Positions 50,534-59,115 of a stretch of DNA of 64,000 nt are shown one piece after another. The translations under genes and the position numbers were made by a program. The notes under the pieces are model-generated. The model was not told the DNA's origin, searched no databases, and was given only the letters and a program-made list of their open reading frames with translations. Location of the stretch: positions 1 through 64,000 of the forward strand of contig NZ_PYCN01000029.1 in NCBI RefSeq assembly GCF_003062295.1. Direction: 5' to 3'. Source of the stretch: Bradyrhizobium algeriense. GTDB taxonomy: Bacteria > Pseudomonadota > Alphaproteobacteria > Rhizobiales > Xanthobacteraceae. The number at the start of each line of letters is the position of its first letter. Position 1 is the stretch's first letter.

Positions 50534-50959
50534 ATGACGGGTGAGCCGGGGGCGGGCGGTCCGCGACCATTGGGCGAGATCGCGAGTTACCACGCCCATA
50601 TCTATTACGATCCGACGACGTCGCGGGCCGAGGCCGAGCAGTTGCGGGCCTGGATTGGCGAGCGTTTCTCGGTCACGCTCGGACGCTGGCACGACGTCAA
50701 GGTCGGCCCGCATGATCAGGCCATGTACCAGGTGGCCTTTGCCCGGGAGGTATTCCCCGAGCTGGTCCCGTGGCTGATGCTCAATCATGGCAAATTGAGC
50801 GTTCTGGTCCATCCGAATACGACCAATCCGCGCCGGGATCATGAGGCCGATCCGATCTGGATCGGGCCAGCGCTCGCTGTGCATGCCGACAAGCTGCCGG
50901 AGCACGCCGAGATGGAAGAGGCGCCCGCGCCGAATACCAATCCGGTTCTGCGGCCCTGA
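50534..50959 (+). CDS. DOPA 4,5-dioxygenase-family protein
   Basis: 141 residues. The family marker SYHAHIYYDP (about 18-27) holds two metal-type His. Others lie at GPHDQAMYQVAF and in WLMLNHGKLSVLVHPNTTNP. Members cleave or bind catechol-like rings. As the last of four tightly spaced genes (SDR, VOC, CMD, this), it supports a small aromatic-catabolic unit. Confidence 0.82.
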   Translation: MTGEPGAGGPRPLGEIASYHAHIYYDPTTSRAEAEQLRAWIGERFSVTLGRWHDVKVGPHDQAMYQVAFAREVFPELVPWLMLNHGKLSVLVHPNTTNPRRDHEADPIWIGPALAVHADKLPEHAEMEEAPAPNTNPVLRP

Positions 50960-51146
50960 GCGCAGCCTCGCCGGAGAATCCCGGCCCAGCTTACCATTAG
51001 ATGCTTGAATCCGTGGATTCGGCCGGTCATGATGACGTCGAGCGCTTGTCTCGATTATGCCTTACTTTGGTTTGCATTATGTTGGGACTTATTCGGTGAA
51101 TCCATTAGGAATCAGACGTGATTCCGAAGCGCCGAGCCGGGGACGG

Positions 51147-52127
51147 ATGGATAGAAAGACGACCAGCGCAGCCGGGCTTGCTTCGAGCCGCCGTACCCGA
51201 TTGTGCCGTGAGGCGGCCTTCGGCGCGGCGGCGCTGGCCATGGCGTTGGGGCTGGCCGGCTGGGTGATCGATTTCGACCCGGCCGCCTGGATCAATCCCG
51301 CATCCGCGAATGTCGGCAGCACTTCCTCGTTCGACGAGCGCTTCGGCCCGGGCTCGGTGCGCCGTTCGCTGGCCTTTAATTACCCCTGGCGTCCCGCGGC
51401 CCGTTCGAATTTCGATGCAGAGTTCGGGCACATCGAAAGCCAGTTGGGCGGACGATCGCGTGAGGAGCAGAACGTTCAGCCCGAACCGTCCGCCCCGACG
51501 GTCGAGGCGGCAATCCCGCTGCCACGAGCCCGGCCGGTCCTGGCCAATCTTCAGTCAACGGGGAGCGACCCGGCGCCGGCTTCGTCTGACAACCGCACCA
51601 TGTTCGAGAAACTCGCCGATCTGGTGCCGATGCGCTTCTCGCTGGCGTCGCTGACCCCGGGGGATGGGCTGCTCGGCGAGCGCAAGGATCTGACGGCGCT
51701 CGGCTACGACAGTCAGACGGCGGTCTACGACATTTCGGCCCGCGCCGTTTACTTGCCGAACGGCGCCAAGCTCGAGGCACATTCGGGGCTGGGCGGCCTG
51801 ATGGACAATCCGGCCCATGTCGACCAGCGGATGGTCGGCGCGACCCCGCCGAACGTCTACGATCTCAAGCCGCGTGAAAAGCTGTTTCATGGCGTCGCGG
51901 CGCTGCGCATGACGCCCGTGGGCGAAAACGAAATGCACGGGCGAACGGGCCTGCTCGTGCACAGCTACCTGCTGGGCCCAAACGGCGATTCCAACGGCTG
52001 CGTCTCGATCAAGGAGTATGACCGCTTCCTGACGGCGTACCGCAATGGCGAGGTCAAGCGCCTCATCGTCGTGCCGAGCCTCAAGGAAGGCCTCACCGCG
52101 TCGCGGCGTTCACCGTCCCCGTCATGA
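51147..52127 (+). CDS. DUF2778 protein, L,D-transpeptidase-like (Tlde1 family domain)
   Basis: About 326 residues from ATG 51147 (ATG 51057 is also open; neither has a strong ribosome-binding site). An N-terminal membrane helix (AAALAMALGLAGWVIDF) anchors a long Pro/Arg-rich linker. The C-terminal DUF2778 domain (about 190-310) has GLGGLMDNP, LLVHSYLLGP with the catalytic-type His and SNGCVSI with the catalytic-type Cys. Characterised relatives are type VI secretion effectors that act on peptidoglycan; chromosomal versions like this, with a membrane anchor, more probably edit the cell's own wall. The following small gene overlaps it by four bases. Confidence 0.78.
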   Translation: MDRKTTSAAGLASSRRTRLCREAAFGAAALAMALGLAGWVIDFDPAAWINPASANVGSTSSFDERFGPGSVRRSLAFNYPWRPAARSNFDAEFGHIESQLGGRSREEQNVQPEPSAPTVEAAIPLPRARPVLANLQSTGSDPAPASSDNRTMFEKLADLVPMRFSLASLTPGDGLLGERKDLTALGYDSQTAVYDISARAVYLPNGAKLEAHSGLGGLMDNPAHVDQRMVGATPPNVYDLKPREKLFHGVAALRMTPVGENEMHGRTGLLVHSYLLGPNGDSNGCVSIKEYDRFLTAYRNGEVKRLIVVPSLKEGLTASRRSPSPS

Positions 52128-52393
52128 ACGCAGTCGCAGGCGATGCCGCCGATTCCGACACGCCGCTGCGTGCGGTTTTCAAGATCAACCTGAACGGCCA
52201 GACGCTGTCGATCGGAACGGTCGGCCAGGCCTATCGCTTCATCAGCAATCTCAGCTCGATCGAGTGGATCGAATTCCGCGCGCTGCATGCCGATGCCGTG
52301 CACGCGCTGCAGGGCGCCGCCGGCAACGCGATGCTGACTGTACAAGCGACCAACGCGTTGCGCGCGTTGTTCGTCCGGGCCAAGCTGTTGTGA
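52124..52393 (+). CDS. Small protein coupled to the DUF2778 gene
   Basis: 89 residues starting inside the DUF2778 stop (ATGA at 52124-52127). The readable core is LRAVFKINLNGQTLSIGTVG, then AYRFISNLSSIEWIEFRALH and a C-terminal helix. It is soluble with no signal peptide, so it cannot be a periplasmic immunity protein of the usual kind. It may be a cytoplasmic partner or regulator. The family has no name I know. Confidence 0.6.
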   Translation: MNAVAGDAADSDTPLRAVFKINLNGQTLSIGTVGQAYRFISNLSSIEWIEFRALHADAVHALQGAAGNAMLTVQATNALRALFVRAKLL

Positions 52394-52506
52394 AGGTGCT
52401 GGGTGCGTTCAGCCAACTCCCAGGGGCTACTCGACTTGTCAGCGGACGCCCGCCGCTTCTATGTCTCATAGACACCTGAGATATACGTCCGAAGGGAAAC
52501 GTCCGC

Positions 52507-53118
52507 ATGCCCGGAAGTCACGCCGAGATTGAAGATGACCGCCTGATCCGTGAATTGTTGCAGAACTGGGCGATCTGGCGCGATGCCGGCGACTGGGAGC
52601 GTTTCCGCACCGTCTGGCATCCGGACGGCCGCATGATGGCGACCTGGACGCAGGGCACCGGCGACGAGTTCATCGAAATCAGCAAGCAGGCCTGGGCCAA
52701 GGGCGTCAGCATCCTGCATTTCCTCGGCGGTATCTCGGTCGACCTTGCAGGACAACGCGCCATCTCGCAGACCAAGATGACGATCTCGCAGCGCGCCGAG
52801 GTCGAGGGCGTACTGTGCGACGTGCTTTGCACCGGCCGGTTCTACGACTTTCTCGAAAAGCGGGAGGGACGCTGGGGCATCGTGCTGCGCCAGCCGATCT
52901 ATGAAAAGGACCGCATGGACCCCGTCACGCCGGGCACAGCGCCCGTCCTCGACAAGGCGCTGCTCGAACGGTTTCCGCCGGGCTACCGGCATCTCGCTTA
53001 TCTGCAGACCCGCATCGGTTACACGGTGAAGCCCGACATGCCGGGCCTGAAGGGGCCCGAAGTCGAGGCCTTGTACGTGCGCGGTGCGGCGTGGCTGCAG
53101 GGCAAGCCGCTTGGCTGA
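52507..53118 (+). CDS. NTF2-like (SnoaL) family protein
   Basis: 203 residues. The first 130 form a cone-shaped SnoaL-type fold: EIEDDRLIRELLQNWAIWRD, WERFRTVWHPDGRMMATWTQ, FLGGISVDL, and GRFYDFLEKREGRWGIVLRQ. Members include dehydratases, isomerases and ring-hydroxylating accessory subunits. The C-terminal 70 residues are an added helical stretch. It ends convergent with the MetE-like gene; its operon context is unclear. Confidence 0.75.
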   Translation: MPGSHAEIEDDRLIRELLQNWAIWRDAGDWERFRTVWHPDGRMMATWTQGTGDEFIEISKQAWAKGVSILHFLGGISVDLAGQRAISQTKMTISQRAEVEGVLCDVLCTGRFYDFLEKREGRWGIVLRQPIYEKDRMDPVTPGTAPVLDKALLERFPPGYRHLAYLQTRIGYTVKPDMPGLKGPEVEALYVRGAAWLQGKPLG

Positions 53119-53124
53119 TCTCGG

Positions 53125-54165
53125 TTAGCTGATCTCCTTGCGGACGGCGGCGGCCGCGTCGCACATCGCCTTCAGTTTTCCGAACGCTGTCTGGCGCGGC
53201 ATGTATTTCATGCCGCAGTCGGGGGCGACGACAAGGCGATCCGCGGCGACGTGCTTCAGCCCGTTGCGGATCCGGTCGGCCACCACATCGGCAGATTCGA
53301 TCTCAGGGTTGCCGAGGTCGAGCACGCCGAGCATGATCTTCTTCGACGACAGATCCTTGAGCACGCCGAGATCGAGCTTCGGCTGCGCCGCCTCGATCGA
53401 GATCTGCTCGGCATTGGTGTCGGCGAGTTCGGCGAGGAAGGAATAGCCGGCCGGCTTGGTCGAGCCGGGCACGACGGCGGCATAGCCGAAGCACAGATGC
53501 ACCACCGTCGGCACGGTGATACCCTCGAGCGCGCGGTTGATCGCCTTTACGGCGTAGCGGCGGGCAAGGTCCGGATTGTTGCGCACCCAGGGCTCGTCGA
53601 GCTGGATCACGTCGGCGCCAGCCTCCTGCAAATCGCGCGCTTCGGCGTTGACGGCGGCGGCGAACGCCATCGCCAGTTCCTCGTCGTCCTTATAGAATTC
53701 GTTCTTGGCCTGCTGGCTCATCGTGAACGGGCCGGGCAGGGTGATTTTTGCTGCGCGATCAGTGTTCTGGCGCAGGAATTTCATGTCGTGCAGTTCGACC
53801 GGGCCGCGGCGTTTCACCGGGCCTGTGACGCGCGGCACCGGCGTCTGGTGTCCGCTGCGCGAGGTGATCATGGCCGGATTTTCGTCATCGATGCCTTCGA
53901 GCGCCGTCGCAAATCGGTTGGAGTAGCTCTCGCGGCGGATTTCGCCGTCGGTCACGATGTCGATGCCGGCGCGCTCCATGTCCCTGATGGCGACAATAGT
54001 GGCGTCGTCCTGCGCCTCCTCCAGGTGCTCGGCCGGCAGCCGCCACATCGCATGCAGGCGCGTGCGCGGCACCACCTTGGACAGCATCGCGCGATCGACC
54101 AGCCATTCCGGCTGCGGATAGCTGCCGACGACGGTGGTCGGCAGCAGGTGCTTTGGCAGGTTCAT
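53125..54165 (-). CDS. MetE C-terminal-like methyltransferase (cobalamin-independent methionine synthase family)
   Basis: 346 residues equal to the catalytic C-terminal barrel of MetE, without the N-terminal domain. TTVVGSYPQPEWLVD, TDGEIRRESYSNRFA, DVIQLDEPWVRN, and zinc-type ligands HLCFGY (His, Cys) and DCGMKYM (Cys) are present. Short MetE-like proteins of this form transfer methyl groups but often serve pathways other than methionine synthesis. AAGGAG precedes the start. It is the last gene of the GntR-linked transporter operon, 36 bases after the FAH gene. Confidence 0.85.
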   Translation of the reverse strand: MNLPKHLLPTTVVGSYPQPEWLVDRAMLSKVVPRTRLHAMWRLPAEHLEEAQDDATIVAIRDMERAGIDIVTDGEIRRESYSNRFATALEGIDDENPAMITSRSGHQTPVPRVTGPVKRRGPVELHDMKFLRQNTDRAAKITLPGPFTMSQQAKNEFYKDDEELAMAFAAAVNAEARDLQEAGADVIQLDEPWVRNNPDLARRYAVKAINRALEGITVPTVVHLCFGYAAVVPGSTKPAGYSFLAELADTNAEQISIEAAQPKLDLGVLKDLSSKKIMLGVLDLGNPEIESADVVADRIRNGLKHVAADRLVVAPDCGMKYMPRQTAFGKLKAMCDAAAAVRKEIS

Positions 54166-54201
54166 GAGTATCTCCTTGCTCTTGTTATTTTCCCGCTTAC
54201 G

Positions 54202-55071
54202 TCAGGCAGCACGCGTCGCTGCGGCCGCAACCTCGTCCCTGACCGGATTGCGCAGCACGCCGATGCCGGAGACCTCGACCTCAACCACGTCGCCATCCTT
54301 CATCCAGAGCGGCGGCGTGCGGTAGGCGCCGACGCCGCCGGTGGTACCGGTCACGATGACGTCGCCGGGCACGAGCTCGGTGAAGGTCGAGCAGTAGGCA
54401 ATCAGGGCAGGGACGTCGAACACGAGGTCCGAGATTGGTGCGGCCTGCACCTCGACGCCGTTGAGGCGGGTCGCAATCGTCTGCTTGCTGATATCGGGGA
54501 TTTCGTCCGTCGTGACCATCCACGGCCCGAACGCGCCGGTACCCACAAAATTCTTGCCCGGCGCGAATTGCGAGGTGTGGCGCTGCCAGTCGCGGATGCT
54601 GCCGTCATTGTAGCAGGCATAGCCCGCCACATGCGCCGGCGCGGCCTCGCGCGAAATGCGGCGGCCGGCCTTGCCGATGATGACGGCCATTTCGCCCTCA
54701 TAGTCGAAGCGCTCCGACTCCAGCGGCCGGATCATCGGTTGGCCGCTGCCGACCTGGCTGTTGGCAAAGCGGGTGAAAATCATCGGGTGCGGCGGTGTAG
54801 GATGGCCGCTTTCGGCGAGATGCGTGGCGTAATTGACGCCGATGCAGAAGATCTTGTCCGGATCGGGAACGGTCGGCAGCAGCTCAATTTCGGCGAGCGC
54901 GTAGTCCGGCCGTTCGCCTTGCAGCGCGCTCAAGGCATCGAGCGATCCGCTCGCGAGCAGCGCCTTCAGGGTTGGCCGATCCTTCAGCCGCTTGCCGGCG
55001 TCAATGATGCCGTCTTTTATCACCAGGCCGTATGTTGCTGTTGGACCCGCCTTGAAACTTGCGATCTTCAT
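54202..55071 (-). CDS. Fumarylacetoacetate hydrolase (FAH)-family protein
   Basis: 289 residues from ATG 55071, whose first base is shared with the deacetylase stop (TAATG). FAH fold: IFCIGVNYATHLAESG, IFTRFANSQVGSGQPMI, the metal motif RFDYEGEMAVIIGK (Glu-x-Glu pair), FAPGKNFVGTGAFGPW, and GDVIVTGTTGGVG. The family hydrolyses or decarboxylates beta-diketone-like and 2-oxo acids using Mg or Mn. Placement after the deacetylase suggests two consecutive hydrolytic steps on the imported compound. Confidence 0.92.
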   Translation of the reverse strand: MKIASFKAGPTATYGLVIKDGIIDAGKRLKDRPTLKALLASGSLDALSALQGERPDYALAEIELLPTVPDPDKIFCIGVNYATHLAESGHPTPPHPMIFTRFANSQVGSGQPMIRPLESERFDYEGEMAVIIGKAGRRISREAAPAHVAGYACYNDGSIRDWQRHTSQFAPGKNFVGTGAFGPWMVTTDEIPDISKQTIATRLNGVEVQAAPISDLVFDVPALIAYCSTFTELVPGDVIVTGTTGGVGAYRTPPLWMKDGDVVEVEVSGIGVLRNPVRDEVAAAATRAA

Positions 55072-55733
55072 TATTCGGCACTTTCTTCGATGGAGGAAAC
55101 ATAGGGTTCGATGGATTGTACGATCTCGCCCGAACGGATCGGAACGCAATCGGGCGGAAAGTCCTGATGGAAACGCGCGCCGGCTTTTCCGGCGTGGTCG
55201 ATGAAGCGCTCGAGATGGTTCATCGCGCCACTCGGCAGATCGTGCAGAACCATCAGGCTCCACGGCTGCGACCGGCACTGCTCCAGGGCCCGGTCGGCCC
55301 AGCCGTCCGGATCGCCCCAGTCGCGCGGGATCGCGTTCCAGAGCACGCAACTATGCTTGTTGCGCGTGAGATATTCGACCACGGAAGGCTTCAGCAGCCG
55401 CGCGTCGAGATTGCCGCCGCCGCCGAACGGCCGGAACCAGCGATTGGCGTGCGCGAGGTTGCCGATCGCATCCTGCGTCCGCCCGATCTCGTTTTGCGCA
55501 GCCTCCGTTTCCCGTTGCTGCCCGAGCGGCACCGAATGCGTAAAAGTGTGATTGCCGATCCAGTGGCCTTCGTCATGGGCCCGCGCCGCAAGCCGGCGGC
55601 GTTCGGGGTCGCCAAGCTTCTCGCCGATCACGAAGAAGGTCGCCTTGATGCCGCGCTCGCGCAAAATATCGAGCACGCGCGGCGTCACGCCGGGCTCGGG
55701 ACCATTGTCGAATGTCAGCGTCAGGTCGAACAC
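55071..55733 (-). CDS. Polysaccharide deacetylase (NodB-homology) family protein with altered metal motif
   Basis: 220 residues from GTG 55733, with GGAGG five bases upstream; it begins 12 bases after the permease stop. NodB-fold motifs: LTLTFDNGPEPGVTP (normally TFDDGP; the second, metal-binding Asp is Asn here), ATFFVIGE, IGNHTFTHS with both His, and RPFGGGGNL. The base Asp and the two His remain. The Asn is probably a subgroup trait. Members also deacylate or deaminate small ureido and amide compounds (PuuE type), which fits an importer operon better than polysaccharide work. Confidence 0.8.
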   Translation of the reverse strand: MFDLTLTFDNGPEPGVTPRVLDILRERGIKATFFVIGEKLGDPERRRLAARAHDEGHWIGNHTFTHSVPLGQQRETEAAQNEIGRTQDAIGNLAHANRWFRPFGGGGNLDARLLKPSVVEYLTRNKHSCVLWNAIPRDWGDPDGWADRALEQCRSQPWSLMVLHDLPSGAMNHLERFIDHAGKAGARFHQDFPPDCVPIRSGEIVQSIEPYVSSIEESAE

Positions 55734-55744
55734 GCAGGCCTCCG

Positions 55745-56545
55745 TCAGGTCGCAGGCTGCAGGGTAGTCGTTGAGATTTCTTCCGCGGCGTTTTGTCCGG
55801 CGCGGGTGCCGGTCTGCCAGATCGCAGCCTTTCGCTCGATCCATTTGATGGCGGCGTTGAAGGCAATCGCCATCGCCAGCACCAGCAGCACGCCGGCGAA
55901 TACATGCGGGCTGTCGAGAATGGTGCGGTAGCGCGAGATCAGATAGCCGATGCCGGCGGATGAAATCAGCATCTCCGATACCACGACGCCGACGATCACG
56001 AGCGCGCCGCCGACGCGCAGCCCCGACAGCACGGTCGGGATCGCCGCCGGGATGATCACGCGAACCAGCCGCTGGCTCAGCGTCGCGCCCATGCTTCGGG
56101 CGGCCAGCAGCAATTGCGGATCGATGGTCTGGATGCCGGCGGCGGTCGCCAGCATCGTCGGCAGGAAGCCATAGATTGAGGCGAACGCGATCTTGGATTC
56201 CGAGCCGATGCCGAGCCACACCGTGAAGACCGGATAGAGAATGACCAGCGGCACCGCATAGAGGCTTGAGACCATCGGCATGATCAGGATGCGCGGCCGG
56301 GGCAGGCTGCCGACGATGGCGCCTAACAGGATGCCGCCGCCGCAGGCGAACGCCATCGAGATCGCGACCTCGTAGAGCGTGACGGCAAGGGCATGGCCGT
56401 ATTCGCCCGCCTCGTTCCAGCCGGCCGCGAGTGTCGACGACAGCGACGGCAGGAACAGCTCGGGAATGAGGCCTGCGCGCGGCAGGATTTCCCACAGCGC
56501 AATGAGCCCGATCACGATCAATCTGCGAAGCGTCGCCGCGGTCAT
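55745..56545 (-). CDS. ABC transporter permease (SsuC/TauC type)
   Basis: 266 residues, six membrane helices. LIVIGLIALWEILPRAGLIP at the start and the EAA-loop equivalent AARSMGATLSQRLVRVIIPA (about 149-168) with GGALVIVGVVVSEML are typical of nitrate/taurine/sulfonate permeases. It is the second permease of the system, located after the ATPase gene by seven bases. Confidence 0.92.
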   Translation of the reverse strand: MTAATLRRLIVIGLIALWEILPRAGLIPELFLPSLSSTLAAGWNEAGEYGHALAVTLYEVAISMAFACGGGILLGAIVGSLPRPRILIMPMVSSLYAVPLVILYPVFTVWLGIGSESKIAFASIYGFLPTMLATAAGIQTIDPQLLLAARSMGATLSQRLVRVIIPAAIPTVLSGLRVGGALVIVGVVVSEMLISSAGIGYLISRYRTILDSPHVFAGVLLVLAMAIAFNAAIKWIERKAAIWQTGTRAGQNAAEEISTTTLQPAT

Positions 56546-56552
56546 CTCTGCC

Positions 56553-57350
56553 TCACGCTGATTTGCGGATGTGCCGCCAGATACGGTCGCGCAGGCTGCC
56601 GAACGCGTCGCCGCTCAGCATTTCATAGGTACGCGGGCGGGGCAGCGAGACCTGCAGGTGATCGACGATGCGGCCGGGCCGCGGCGACATCACGATCACC
56701 TCGTCGGCGAGATAGACCGCCTCTGTCAGGCTGTGCGTGACGAACACCACGGTCTTGCCGGTCGCCGCCCAGATCCGCAGCAGTTCGTCGCCCATGGTCA
56801 TGCGGGTCTGCTCGTCGAGCGCGGCAAACGGTTCGTCCATCAGCAGCACCGGAGGGTCCTGCACCAGCCCGCGCGCGATCGAGACGCGCTGCTTCATGCC
56901 GCCGGACAATTCATGCGGATGGCGCTTTCCAAAACCGTCGAGGCCGACGAGTTTGAGCGCATCCTGCGCCTTGACGCGGCGTTCGCCCTTGGCGACGCGG
57001 CGCAGCGCCAGCGGAAACTCGACATTCTCTTCCGCCGTCAGCCAGGGAAACAGGCTGGCTTCCTGAAACACCACGCCGACGCGATTTGGATCGGGCTCGG
57101 GAATCGGTGCCCCGCTGATGGTGATGGTGCCCGAGGTCTGCTGGCGCAGGCCCGCCATCATCATCAGAAGCGTCGACTTGCCGCAGCCGCTCGGGCCGAC
57201 CAGCACGACGAAGCGGCCGGGCTTGACGTCGAGCGAAACGTCTTCCAGCGCGACGACGTCCTGCGTCGTGGTCTTGAAGATCTGCCCGACATTGCGGACC
57301 TCGATCGCGCCGGCCGGCTTCAGCGGGGTTATGTTCGCCAATGGCTGCAT
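56553..57350 (-). CDS. ABC transporter ATP-binding protein (SsuB/TauB type)
   Basis: 265 residues from ATG 57350, preceded by GGTGGA at seven bases. Walker A GPSGCGKSTLL (about 50-60), Q-loop FQEASLFPWLTAEENV, signature LSGGMKQRVSIARGL, Walker B VLLMDEPFAALD and the His switch FVTHSLTEA are intact. The start lies within the 3' end of the upstream permease gene (22-base overlap). Confidence 0.94.
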   Translation of the reverse strand: MQPLANITPLKPAGAIEVRNVGQIFKTTTQDVVALEDVSLDVKPGRFVVLVGPSGCGKSTLLMMMAGLRQQTSGTITISGAPIPEPDPNRVGVVFQEASLFPWLTAEENVEFPLALRRVAKGERRVKAQDALKLVGLDGFGKRHPHELSGGMKQRVSIARGLVQDPPVLLMDEPFAALDEQTRMTMGDELLRIWAATGKTVVFVTHSLTEAVYLADEVIVMSPRPGRIVDHLQVSLPRPRTYEMLSGDAFGSLRDRIWRHIRKSA

Positions 57351-58081
57351 CGTGTTTCCACCCATCTGACCAGTTCATTGAAGGCAATCGCGATCACGGC
57401 GATCATCACCACGCCGGCCAGCAATTGCTTCATCTGGAAGTTTTCGCCCCAGGTCGCGATCTGATGGCCGATGCCGTCGCGCGAGGCGTACATTTCGGCG
57501 AGAATGACGCCGGTGAGATTGAAGATCATCGAGATCCGCAGGGCCTCCAGCAGAACGGGGAGCATGCTCGGCAGATAGACGCGAAACGCGGTTTGCATCG
57601 GCGTCGCGCCATAGGAGCGGGCGACGGTCAAATGCTCGACCTTGACCGACTCCACCGCCGTCGTGGTCGACATGATCACAATGAAGATGGTCGAGAAGAA
57701 TCCGAAGCCGACCTTCTGCGCAAAGCCGACGCCGAACACCAGGATGAACATCGGCAGGAAGATTGATTTCGGGATGCTGAACGCGAAGAACAACAGCGGC
57801 TTTGCCACGTCGGCAAAGTAGCGATTCTCCGCGATCAGGAAGCCGATCAGCGCGCCGACGGGGACGGCGAGCGCGAACGCGGTCACCACTTCGGTCGCGG
57901 TAACGGCGAGGTCCTTGCGCACGCTCGCTCGCTGCAGCAGCTCGCCAAGCGTTGCCAGCGTGTCGGAGGCGGAGGGAAGCAGGCGCGGATTGACGATGCC
58001 ACTGCGCGACAGGATTTCCCATATCGCAAACAGCGCCACCACGATCGCGATTCGTGCCGCCTTTACGCCTAATCCACGCAT
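57329..58081 (-). CDS. ABC transporter permease (SsuC type)
   Basis: 250 residues, six helices: IAIVVALFAIWEILSRSGIV, an EAA-type loop ARSYGATPMQTAFRVYLP (about 154-171) and ILAEMYASRDGIGHQIATWG near the end. It is the first permease after the binding-protein gene, spaced by nine bases. Having two different permease genes in one operon points to a heterodimeric channel. Confidence 0.92.
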   Translation of the reverse strand: MRGLGVKAARIAIVVALFAIWEILSRSGIVNPRLLPSASDTLATLGELLQRASVRKDLAVTATEVVTAFALAVPVGALIGFLIAENRYFADVAKPLLFFAFSIPKSIFLPMFILVFGVGFAQKVGFGFFSTIFIVIMSTTTAVESVKVEHLTVARSYGATPMQTAFRVYLPSMLPVLLEALRISMIFNLTGVILAEMYASRDGIGHQIATWGENFQMKQLLAGVVMIAVIAIAFNELVRWVETRCSHWRT

Positions 58082-58090
58082 CGCGCCGCC

Positions 58091-59062
58091 TCAGGGCTTG
58101 GTCGGAACCGGCTTGAACTGCGTCGAGATGATCTCGGCGGCAGGCCCAAGGTCCTTCATGCCGCCGGCCTTGGCCATGTCGAGCGCAAGCTGGAGCTGCT
58201 CCGGAATCTTCGCACCCTCCATGCTGCCGTCGGTTTCCAGCTTCAGAATCGTGTTTTCATATTCCAGCGCCGCGATCTCGGCGGGGATTTCATAGAGCTC
58301 GGTGATCAGCTTGACGGAGGCGTCCTTGTTGGCGCGCATGAACATCAGCGCGCCGTAGAGCGCGTTCAGCGTCTTCTGCACCATCTGCGGCTTGTCCTGC
58401 ACGTATTTGTCGAGCGCGATCCAGCCGGCGGCGAGGTTCGGCGGCACTTCCTTGGAGAAGTCGAGGATGGTGCGCGCTTCGCCCGATTTGGAAATCTGGA
58501 AGCTCAGCGGCGAATAGACCACGGCCGCATCGACATTGCCGGCGAGCAGGTTCGGCACCAGGCCGCCGCCGCCGACGGGCACGCGGGTGAATTCGATCTT
58601 CTTGTCCTGCTGGGTCCACAGCGCCAGCAGGTCGGAGCCGGAGCCGGCGGAGGTGATCGCGACCTTTTTGCCTTTCAGATCGTTGACGCCAAGCGTCGAT
58701 TTCGAAAGCGTCATCAACTGCCAGCCGTAATAGCCGGTCGCGGCACTGGCGAGCACCTTGGAGTTCACGCCCTTCTTGCGCCCCGCAGATACCAGCGAGG
58801 TGGCGTCGAGAATGACGTCGGCGGCACCCGCCGCCATCGCCTCGAACGTCTCGGCGCCGCCGCGATAGATCGTAAGTTCCGCTGCGATGCCTTCCTTCTC
58901 GAACAGTTTCTGCCGCACCGCGGTTTCCGCGATCGTGGTCGGCCAATAGGTTTTGGTCGGAAGCCCGATGCGGACGGTGTCGGCAGCTTGCGCGTAGCCT
59001 GATGCGCCAAGCACGGTGGCTGCCGTGATCGTTGCCAGGATGTGGCGTCGCGTGATCTTCAT
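58091..59062 (-). CDS. ABC transporter substrate-binding protein (NMT1/THI5-SsuA-like)
   Basis: 323 residues. The N-terminus (MKITRRHILATITAATVLGA, cleavage after YAQA) carries an RR pair that could make it a Tat substrate, although the match is weak. The mature part follows the SsuA/ThiY pattern: IGLPTKTYWPTTIAETAVRQ, KLFEKEGIAAELTIYRGGAE, and AGAADVILDATSLVSAGRKK. Such receptors take up aliphatic sulfonates, nitrate, taurine or pyrimidine derivatives. It is the first gene of the operon under the GntR regulator. Confidence 0.92.
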   Translation of the reverse strand: MKITRRHILATITAATVLGASGYAQAADTVRIGLPTKTYWPTTIAETAVRQKLFEKEGIAAELTIYRGGAETFEAMAAGAADVILDATSLVSAGRKKGVNSKVLASAATGYYGWQLMTLSKSTLGVNDLKGKKVAITSAGSGSDLLALWTQQDKKIEFTRVPVGGGGLVPNLLAGNVDAAVVYSPLSFQISKSGEARTILDFSKEVPPNLAAGWIALDKYVQDKPQMVQKTLNALYGALMFMRANKDASVKLITELYEIPAEIAALEYENTILKLETDGSMEGAKIPEQLQLALDMAKAGGMKDLGPAAEIISTQFKPVPTKP

Positions 59063-59115
59063 TGTGACGTTTCCCTTTTGCTTTTTCTTGATTGGCTTGG
59101 TCTTCGAACGGTCGA

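Noticed and set aside
53251..55104. 617-codon plus-strand frame across the MetE-like and FAH genes
   Set aside because: It spans two minus-strand genes and the gap between them, and has no family motif; shadow.
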